Below, one piece after another: positions 7,463-12,902 of a DNA stretch of 15,802 nucleotides. Position 1 is the first letter of the stretch; the number at the start of each line of letters is the position of its first letter. A model generated the notes under the pieces. The model had not been told where the DNA came from. It saw only the letters and a program-made list of their open reading frames with translations, and made no database searches. Source of the stretch: Prevotellaceae bacterium (GTDB lineage: Bacteria > Bacteroidota > Bacteroidia > Bacteroidales > UBA932). A program made the translations under genes and the position numbers. The stretch lies in assembly GCA_031267155.1 (NCBI GenBank), contig JAIRZR010000294.1, positions 1 through 15,802 of the forward strand, in the 5' to 3' direction.

Positions 7463-8409
7463 TTTTTCTTCTTTTTATTGTCGGCATATTCTTTCGAATA
7501 TACTTCCCATGATTTTTCGAGATAGTGGTTTTCGCTGAAAAACAGCAGGGCGGGGGTCATGAAGTCCGGTTTTTGGGCGCCCTGTATTCGCGTCAGCAAA
7601 CCTGCCTGTTCGTTGAGTACGACCATTGTCGGCAAACCGTATTTTTCGCCGGGTTTTGAAGTTGCCAGGCTTGCCGCCAGTTCCGCCGACGAGACTGCGC
7701 GCCCGTCCAGAGTATGGCTCTCTTTTGATTCCGCATCCAGTTTCACGGGATAATACTGTTCGTTCAGAATCTTTGCAACAACAGCGTCGGAAAAAGTGTC
7801 TCTGTCAAGCACTTTACACCACCCGCACCAGTCGGCGTATATATCGACGAATATCTTCCGGGGTTCCTTTTTCGAAGCTTCGACGGCGTCTTCGAATTTC
7901 ATCCACTTAACCTTAGCCTTTTCCGACGCCCTGTTGAATGCGAAGAACGAGAGCCTTTCTTTCAGGACATCAGGCTTTTTAAATCCCTGAATCAATTCGT
8001 TCAGTTGCATTTTTTCGTTAATAATCACCATAGTCGGCAATCCCAGTCCTTCGTTGGGCTTCACCATAGCCAGGGTTGCAGCAAGTTCCGGCGACGAAAA
8101 TTTATTGCCGCCCACAGTATGGGTTTCTTTCGATTCCGAATCCAGTTTAACGGGATAGTAATATTCATTCAGAATCCTGACTACTCCCGTGTCGGAAAAA
8201 GTATCCCTGTCGAGTACCTTACACCATTTGCACCAGTCGGCATATATATCGACGAATATTTTACGGGGTTCCTTTTGAGACGCCGCATACGCTTCTTCAA
8301 ACTTCATCCACTTGACCTTTTGGGCGTATGCCACATCGGTCGAAACCGTAACGAACAGTACGAGCAGGAATCCCGTCCACAAATTTCGCAAATTCAAATC
8401 ATATTTCAT
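7459..8409 (-). CDS. Secreted protein with two thioredoxin-like modules
   Basis: A 316-residue protein with an N-terminal signal peptide (hydrophobic 10-22, cleavage likely after AYA29). It is made of two consecutive thioredoxin-fold modules of the thioredoxin_7/DUF255 kind, residues 31-165 and 166-300, and a lysine-rich tail. Each has IYADWCxWCKVLDRDTFSD: Cys60/Cys63 (C-K-W-C) in the first and Cys195/Cys198 (C-G-W-C) in the second. Each also has the cis-proline loop GLPTMV (Pro125 and Pro260). Both active sites look intact, so a periplasmic disulfide reductase or relay role is plausible. The modules are nearly identical at key stretches, which points to a rather recent internal duplication. 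It lies 29 bases after the DUF59 gene and overlaps pmbA by four bases, as third gene of the operon. Partners are unknown; similar proteins are often annotated only as 'thioredoxin family'. Confidence 0.85.
   Translation of the reverse strand: MKYDLNLRNLWTGFLLVLFVTVSTDVAYAQKVKWMKFEEAYAASQKEPRKIFVDIYADWCKWCKVLDRDTFSDTGVVRILNEYYYPVKLDSESKETHTVGGNKFSSPELAATLAMVKPNEGLGLPTMVIINEKMQLNELIQGFKKPDVLKERLSFFAFNRASEKAKVKWMKFEDAVEASKKEPRKIFVDIYADWCGWCKVLDRDTFSDAVVAKILNEQYYPVKLDAESKESHTLDGRAVSSAELAASLATSKPGEKYGLPTMVVLNEQAGLLTRIQGAQKPDFMTPALLFFSENHYLEKSWEVYSKEYADNKKKKK
7510..8319 (-). repeat. Intragenic tandem duplication of a 405-bp thioredoxin module
   Basis: The two modules lie at 8319-7915 and 7914-7510 (codons 31-165 and 166-300), an offset of exactly 135 codons with no indel needed between the CxxC and cis-Pro motifs. 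At DNA level the plus-strand stretches near 7801-7915 and 8206-8320 match closely, including an identical run around 'cgtatatatcgacgaatat', with most differences at third codon positions. Confidence 0.8.
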
Positions 8410-8438
8410 ATCTTTATTACTCTTTAATTAAATAAAAC

Positions 8439-8750
8439 TCAAAGAATTCCCAATTCCAGTTTTGCCTCTTCCGAGAGACAGTCCATATCCCACGAAGGCT
8501 CAAACGTTAATTTTATATCCACATCCTTTACTCCCGGTATGTCTTTTACTCCTTCGTTGACGCTTTCGACAAGTTCGTCTGCCACAGGGCAGTTCGGAGC
8601 TGTCAATGTCATCGTTATTTCCACTTCGGCGCTGTCGTTCACCATTATTTCGTAAATCAATCCCAGGTCGTATATATTAACGGGAATTTCAGGATCATAT
8701 ATGTTTTTTAATACTTTAACTATATCTTGTTCTATTTTTAATCTATCCAT
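8439..8750 (-). CDS. DUF59/MIP18-family Fe-S assembly protein, SufT-like
   Basis: A 103-residue protein with the full DUF59 pattern: IYDPEIPVNIYDLGLIY at 17-33, MTLTAPNCPVADEL at 47-60 with the conserved Cys54, and a C-terminal TFEPSWDMDCLSEEAKLELG. Members (SufT, PaaD, the eukaryotic MIP18/CIA2) help insert or mature iron-sulfur clusters. Its start codon overlaps the end of sufE by eight bases (ATGGATAG), so the pair is translationally coupled, supporting an Fe-S role. The central loop reads A-P-N-C where many homologues have A-P-G-C. The gene is full length; only the precise name (sufT versus other DUF59 branch) is unsure. Confidence 0.88.
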   Translation of the reverse strand: MDRLKIEQDIVKVLKNIYDPEIPVNIYDLGLIYEIMVNDSAEVEITMTLTAPNCPVADELVESVNEGVKDIPGVKDVDIKLTFEPSWDMDCLSEEAKLELGIL

Positions 8751-9171
8751 TACAAGCTAAATTTTCGGCTGCCATAATCTTCATCTGTTTAACCATCGAA
8801 GCCAAACCGTTCGACCTCGTGAGTGAAAGATTATCCTTAAGCCCTATTGTTTCGATAAAATACAGTTCAGCATCTGCTATATCGACAGGTTTCTGACCGG
8901 AAAGCGTCCTGATAAGCAGGGAAATCATGCCTTTGGTAATGATTGCATCGCTGTCGGCAAAATACCGGATCACACCATTTTCCACAATCCCATAGACCCA
9001 TACCCTCGACTGACAGCCTTCGATAAGATATTTGTCGGTTTTATATTTGGGATCGTAAGTCTCTAAATCCCTGCCCAATTCTATCAGATACTCATACTTG
9101 TCCATCCAATCATCGAAGACACTGAATTCTTCTATGATCTGATCCTGTATCTCATTTATCGTATATTCCAT
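8743..9171 (-). CDS. sufE: SufE-like cysteine desulfurase activator
   Basis: A 142-residue cytosolic protein of the SufE family, which takes persulfide sulfur from the desulfurase SufS and passes it to the SUF scaffold. The active-site segment LIEGCQSRVW places the sulfur-accepting cysteine at Cys53. Other family marks are the N-terminal EFSVFDDWMDKYEYLIELGR and the central ADSDAIITKGMISLLIRTLSG. Length is normal. It is the first gene of a minus-strand operon continuing with the DUF59 gene, the double thioredoxin gene and pmbA/tldE. A -7 promoter box lies 20 bases before the start codon, so the leader would be short. No sufBCDS genes are in view, so the rest of the SUF machinery is encoded elsewhere. 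Confidence 0.92.
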   Translation of the reverse strand: MEYTINEIQDQIIEEFSVFDDWMDKYEYLIELGRDLETYDPKYKTDKYLIEGCQSRVWVYGIVENGVIRYFADSDAIITKGMISLLIRTLSGQKPVDIADAELYFIETIGLKDNLSLTRSNGLASMVKQMKIMAAENLACNG

Positions 9172-9190
9172 TTCTTCAATTCTCAGGTCG

Positions 9191-9198
9191 CAAAATTA
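9191..9198 (-). promoter_or_regulatory. Bacteroidetes -7 box for the sufE operon
   Basis: The minus-strand TAATTTTG fits TAnnTTTG and lies 20 bases before the sufE start. It is identical to the box before the GH127-like gene, including the following GCG. No exact -33 TTTG was found. Confidence 0.6.
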
Positions 9199-9301
9199 GA
9201 AAAATTATCATTATTAAGAGAATAAAAAATCGATTATATCATTATTTATTTGATATTAAAATATATATAACTCAAAGAAATTGCTTCCAAAAAACCTGCC
9301 C

Positions 9302-9336
9302 CCCTGTTTTTTTAACTGTCAAACAGGGATTTTTAG
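9302..9336 (+). terminator. Terminator-like hairpin in the sufE-kinase intergenic region
   Basis: CCCTGTTT (9302-9309) can pair perfectly with AAACAGGG (9321-9328) around an 11-base loop, followed by ATTTTTAG. Read on the plus strand it looks like an intrinsic terminator. There is no plus-strand gene just upstream of it, and both sides are T- or A-rich, so it may be a relic, act on antisense transcription from the sufE side, or insulate the kinase module. Confidence 0.55.
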
Positions 9337-9565
9337 ATTTATACCACGCGCGGGGAAGTTTTGAGTGGTGATTATGCTTCTGAAACAGCAAACGATGCTG
9401 AAGTCGAAAGGATTAAAGCTGAAGAAGCAAAAACGCCAAGCTGAGCTTGAACGTCAGGCTGAACTTGATACTGTTGCAGATGCTCTCAACCGGTATTCTG
9501 ATATAAAAGTGTTTATAATTTATCTTATCGCTGTTTTTTTGTGGTGCGCCGCGCATGGCGTATAA
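9337..9565 (+). pseudogene. Frameshifted remnant of an unidentified Glu/Ala-rich protein
   Basis: One frame runs from 9337 (just after a TAG) to the TGA at 9442-9444 and reads ...GEVLSGDYASETANDAEVER then IKAEEAKTPS. A second frame from about 9434 reads RQAELERQAELDTVADALNR then YSDIKVFIIYLIAV and stops at 9563-9565. Deleting one A from the run of five at 9429-9433 joins them into a continuous charged helical segment (IKAEEAK-RQAELERQ). That is more protein-like than the lysine-rich start of the 66-residue frame opened by the ATG at 9365. I read this as the decayed 3' end of a gene whose 5' part is missing, perhaps left by a past insertion. Family not recognised. A real 66-residue peptide with a C-terminal hydrophobic segment cannot be excluded. 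Confidence 0.4.
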
Positions 9566-9576
9566 TTTGGCGGCGC
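9546..9576 (+). other. GC-rich inverted repeat at the end of the remnant
   Basis: GCGCCGC (9546-9552) is complementary to GCGGCGC (9570-9576) across a 17-base loop, in otherwise AT-rich surroundings. No T-run follows, so it is not a standard terminator. It spans the stop codon of the remnant and may be part of a lost element boundary. Confidence 0.4.
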
Positions 9577-9631
9577 GAGTCCGGATAGTTGGCTTTGGCT
9601 TCCAGTACGGGTAATTTTTTTGAATATTCTG

Positions 9632-9659
9632 TTTGATTAAAAAAAAATGAGTATTTTTG
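9632..9659 (+). promoter_or_regulatory. Bacteroidetes promoter for the kinase-receiver-membrane operon
   Basis: TTTG at 9632-9635 and TATTTTTG at 9652-9659 fit the -33 and TAnnTTTG -7 elements, separated by 16 bases, slightly short of the usual spacing. Transcription would start near 9666, giving a leader of about 130 bases before the kinase gene. The leader holds a small hairpin, CCCG-aag-CGGG at 9753-9763, and no other gene. Confidence 0.65.
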
Positions 9660-9794
9660 CACGTCGTTAATCACAAAAATGCTTGCGACTTTGAAATAAA
9701 TTTGAATATGACTGTAAAGTATGTAATTGGATAAAAAGGAAATTTGAAAAATCCCGAAGCGGGGAATCAGAAATTAGATTGGTAATTTAAGAAT

Positions 9795-11621
9795 ATGAGC
9801 AATGAACTAATATATACATTAAACGGGGAACTGTTAAATGCTTCTACATGGAAGGGACAGGAATTGTTTGACTGTGTAGTTAATGCAATACAGGAAACGA
9901 CAAATTGTCGTATGTGTTCATTGTGGAGTATTAACTATAATACTGGAAACAGAACCATATCTCGATCAGCTTCTCTCATCGTCAGAAAATTAGAAAAAGG
10001 GCAAATATATCCAGGCAAAAATCGCGAAGATTTTGTTAATGATTTAAAAGACGCATGTCTTATTAAAGATGTTTTGCAGAAAACAGAAAAAACACGGCAA
10101 CCGTATCACTGCTTTGATATACAGGAATGTGAAAATCACAAGTCAAAGGAATCAATAGATAAATTAGGATTAAAATACTTTATTGGTATTCCTATTCCAA
10201 ATCAGGAGAATAAAATTATCGCCGTATTAAAACTCTTTTTTGTTGATAAACCTGCAATACAGCCACTTGAATTATTTGCAACTACAATTCGCGATGTGAT
10301 TTCTTCCTGTTTTTTTCGTTATGTGTTGTATAACAGGCAGCAAGTAATGGAAGACTTGATGAAAAATTATCAAGAAAAAGGAACTGAAAGAAATCTCGAA
10401 AATATTTTTAATCCCATTCTGGGAAATATTTTATACAATTATTGCAAATATGAAGGGGCTTCTATTTTTATATGGGATTCATATATGAATTATTATAATC
10501 TGTTATCTACCACAGGAATCGAAAGAACAGATGATCGACAAACAGTCTTTTATCTGGCAGGGGAAGGATTGACAGGTAAAGCAGCAGGGGAAAGGAAGCG
10601 GCCTATGATGTATGATAATTTGTATGAGGAAGAGAATAATCCGGACTATATGCATAAATTCCGGGAAATAACCAATAATCCGAGTAAAACAATGATGGTT
10701 ATTCCAATCTTTCGCCCTTCAGTGAAAGATGAAGTAATAGGAATAATTAGATTTGTAAATAAACAAAACAATGCAAACCGTGAGGTGGTAGATTATTTCA
10801 ATGATTCAGATGCGGAAATTATGAGTTATGCATCTAATTATTTGGCATTAACCATAGACTATTTTTTAGGGGAAAAAGAACGGAATAATTTTATTTCCAA
10901 AATATCTCACGAATTTAGGACTCCTGCAAATACAATCCGTATTACAGCCGATAGACTTCTTAAAAATGAAGAAGATGAATCATTTATTGAGCGTTATTTT
11001 AATTCCTATATGGAAGCTATTCTATATTCTGCCGAATTGCAGATACAGCAAGCAACCACAAGCTTGTATATGTCAAAAACCCGCACTAATATTCCAAGAT
11101 CGGAAAAATATATCCTTTCTAAAACTTCTTTAAAAGACATTCTTTATAAGAGTAGAACGACTGTTATCCCGATAGCACGGGAGATGAGGGTTAAATTTAA
11201 CAATATTATTATAGATATACCCGCATGGCATTTGTTTATTGATGAATTCGCTTTTACAACGGTTTTTTATAATCTGCTGACAAATACCATTAAATATCGT
11301 AATAACGATTTTGATTTTCATGTTAATATATCAGGCTATGAAACATCGAGTAATTTTATTATCAATGTATCGGATTACGGATTAGGAATAGCCCCAGAAG
11401 ATAGCAGTAAGATATTTCTTTTGGGATTTCGGGGAAAAAATGTTGCAAAAAAAGATACCGGATTTGGAATTGGGCTTTCCGTTGTAAAACAAATCATTAA
11501 TGATTTTGGGGGTGAAATTAAAGTTGCCAGTTTTAAATCGCCAACAAGGTTTGAAATAAAACTGCCAAAATATTTGTCAGACGATAATTATTCAAAAACA
11601 GAAATATGGAACAGCAAGTAA
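9795..11621 (+). CDS. Cytosolic hybrid-less histidine kinase with two GAF-like domains
   Basis: A 608-residue protein without signal peptide or membrane segment. Residues about 20-175 and 195-355 look like two GAF-type sensor domains; the second contains VFYLAGEGLTGKAAGERKRP and MMVIPIFRP, a typical GAF pattern. A HisKA segment follows with FISKISHEFRTPANTIR, phospho-acceptor His372. The HATPase domain has an N box (Asn493, Asn497 in NLLTNTIKY), a G1 box (Asp527-x-Gly529-x-Gly531), FLLGFRG as F box and a G2 box (Gly556, Gly558, Gly560). All catalytic motifs are intact, so it should autophosphorylate in response to a cytosolic signal. Its 3' end overlaps the receiver gene by 16 bases, strongly suggesting they are partners. 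Base composition is AT-rich compared with the neighbours. The ligand is unknown; a heme, nucleotide or phage-derived signal are all open. Confidence 0.9.
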   Translation: MSNELIYTLNGELLNASTWKGQELFDCVVNAIQETTNCRMCSLWSINYNTGNRTISRSASLIVRKLEKGQIYPGKNREDFVNDLKDACLIKDVLQKTEKTRQPYHCFDIQECENHKSKESIDKLGLKYFIGIPIPNQENKIIAVLKLFFVDKPAIQPLELFATTIRDVISSCFFRYVLYNRQQVMEDLMKNYQEKGTERNLENIFNPILGNILYNYCKYEGASIFIWDSYMNYYNLLSTTGIERTDDRQTVFYLAGEGLTGKAAGERKRPMMYDNLYEEENNPDYMHKFREITNNPSKTMMVIPIFRPSVKDEVIGIIRFVNKQNNANREVVDYFNDSDAEIMSYASNYLALTIDYFLGEKERNNFISKISHEFRTPANTIRITADRLLKNEEDESFIERYFNSYMEAILYSAELQIQQATTSLYMSKTRTNIPRSEKYILSKTSLKDILYKSRTTVIPIAREMRVKFNNIIIDIPAWHLFIDEFAFTTVFYNLLTNTIKYRNNDFDFHVNISGYETSSNFIINVSDYGLGIAPEDSSKIFLLGFRGKNVAKKDTGFGIGLSVVKQIINDFGGEIKVASFKSPTRFEIKLPKYLSDDNYSKTEIWNSK

Positions 11622-12043
11622 AAAAAATTTTATGGATCGACGATAATGTTAATCGCTATTCCTTGATGCCTTATATTGATGAACTCAATGAAAAAGGGTT
11701 CACAATTGTTAAAGCGGAAAATCCTGACGAAAGTGATGATATACTTTCCAAACAGAAAGATTTTCTATGTATCATTGTGGATATATCTATGCCACTGGGA
11801 GAAAAAATTCCTTTTGGAGAAGCCAAAGGAGGAATGCAAACAGGCCTGGTGATATTGAAAAAATTAGTTGAAGATAAAGCTTTGGATAATGTAAAAAAGA
11901 TTGTGTTTACGATAGTAGATAATGCAGAAGTGCGTGAATATTGCAATAGTCAAACTCCGAAAATTCGTTATTTAGAAAAGTACAGATATTTTACGGATGC
12001 ATTTGTCGATGAAATTAAAACTATAATTAACGATGGGTTATAA
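11606..12043 (+). CDS. Stand-alone response-regulator receiver protein
   Basis: A 145-residue receiver domain with no output domain. The acidic pocket is Asp12/Asp13 (ILWIDDN), the phosphorylated aspartate is Asp59 (CIIVDISMP), the conserved Thr is Thr102 (IVFT) and the conserved Lys is Lys125 (YLEK). Two features differ from ordinary receivers: the loop after Asp59 is long and glycine-rich (PLGEKIPFGEAKGGMQTG before the alpha-3 helix), and Lys125 is followed by Tyr instead of the usual cis-Pro. The gene overlaps the kinase gene by 16 bases and the membrane-protein gene by 11 bases, so all three are translationally coupled. It probably accepts phosphate from His372 of the kinase and then acts by binding another protein, the third gene product being the natural candidate, or it serves as a phosphate sink. 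Confidence 0.88.
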   Translation: MEQQVKKILWIDDNVNRYSLMPYIDELNEKGFTIVKAENPDESDDILSKQKDFLCIIVDISMPLGEKIPFGEAKGGMQTGLVILKKLVEDKALDNVKKIVFTIVDNAEVREYCNSQTPKIRYLEKYRYFTDAFVDEIKTIINDGL

Positions 12044-12794
12044 AGAAAGAAAAACACATTTGATTTTTGGAACTCTAATTGGAGTATTATTTATTCTTGT
12101 TATATTGGCGCTTATTTTTGCTCTTGCCGATGTTAACTATGATTCATTACAGTTTTCCTTAGAAAAGATGGGTACTCTAATGGGGATATTTGTATCCATA
12201 TTCAGTTTAATTATTACTGTATTTTTTGCTGTAATTTCTGTTTCTGCCCGTAATATACAACTTAGTATTGATGCCGCAAATAACAAATATATTGAACTTG
12301 AACAAAAAATACAAAAGATAGCAGACGATTATGAGCAATTTAATATAACAGTACGACAGAGTCAAGAAAAAATTAAGCAAATTAACGAAGCAAAAGAAAA
12401 AATTGAAAATGACTTAAACAAAATAAAGTTACCTATAGAGAATTATTTAACTGAATTAGAAAATAGAAAAAAAGAATTAGATACTTTCTTGTATGATTAT
12501 GCGCAATCATTGTATGATGGATTTGAGGTGCAAATAGGATTAGCTAGTAGCTCGGGAACTAGTGTTTCTTTATTGAAGGATTTGTATATAAAAAGGGCAA
12601 GATTATCATATAAATATCCAATGTTGGATGTTTTCCTAAGAAAAACTTTGTTGAATGAATTAGGAGGCAGTGGAGGAATACAGGATGTTATTCCTATTCA
12701 AAATATCATTGATAATGAAAACGAGCCAGAAGAAATAAAAAAGATTGCAAGAAAAGTTCTTGAGGAATTAAAGAAAAGATTAGGGATTAATTGA
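12033..12794 (+). CDS. Two-helix membrane protein with coiled coil; function unknown
   Basis: A 253-residue protein I do not recognise. Two transmembrane helices are clear at about 10-32 and 46-70, joined by a short loop of roughly 14 residues (DVNYDSLQFSLEK). Residues about 76-150 are a strongly charged Glu/Lys/Gln coiled coil, and 150-253 form a separate soluble segment with FEVQIGLASSSGTSVSLLKD, YKYPMLDVFLRKTLLNEL and a helical charged end. The positive-inside pattern puts both N- and C-termini in the cytoplasm, so the coiled coil and C-terminal domain can meet the cytosolic receiver. There is no receiver, kinase, HAMP, chemotaxis-signalling or DNA-binding motif. The start overlaps the receiver gene by 11 bases (ATGGGTTATAA). 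As the last gene of a sensor-receiver operon it may be the effector, for example acting on the membrane, or the anchor of the complex. The DNA is very AT-rich. Confidence 0.8.
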   Translation: MGYKERKTHLIFGTLIGVLFILVILALIFALADVNYDSLQFSLEKMGTLMGIFVSIFSLIITVFFAVISVSARNIQLSIDAANNKYIELEQKIQKIADDYEQFNITVRQSQEKIKQINEAKEKIENDLNKIKLPIENYLTELENRKKELDTFLYDYAQSLYDGFEVQIGLASSSGTSVSLLKDLYIKRARLSYKYPMLDVFLRKTLLNELGGSGGIQDVIPIQNIIDNENEPEEIKKIARKVLEELKKRLGIN

Positions 12795-12806
12795 TATTGC
12801 ACATTT

Positions 12807-12842
12807 GAGCACTTGGCGTAATCTCTCCAGACTACGCCGCTC
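12807..12842. other. Bulged inverted repeat between convergent genes
   Basis: GAGC (12807-12810) plus GGCGTA (12815-12820) are complementary to TACGCC (12833-12838) plus GCTC (12839-12842), ten base pairs in all with a four-base bulge and a 12-base loop. It is GC-rich inside an AT-rich gap between the membrane-protein gene and the convergent receptor gene. No T-run follows on either strand, so a classical intrinsic terminator is doubtful; it may still end transcription or mark the boundary of the AT-rich module. Confidence 0.45.
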
Positions 12843-12902
12843 CTCCTACTTGATTGGGGCAGGGGAAATATCAAATTTTAGTCGGTCAGCAGTTACTTTA
12901 TT

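Noticed and set aside
9429..9434. Programmed frameshift site at the A-run of the remnant
   Set aside because: The shift needed is +1 and the run lacks a full slippery heptamer or clear downstream stimulator; decay or a read error is simpler.
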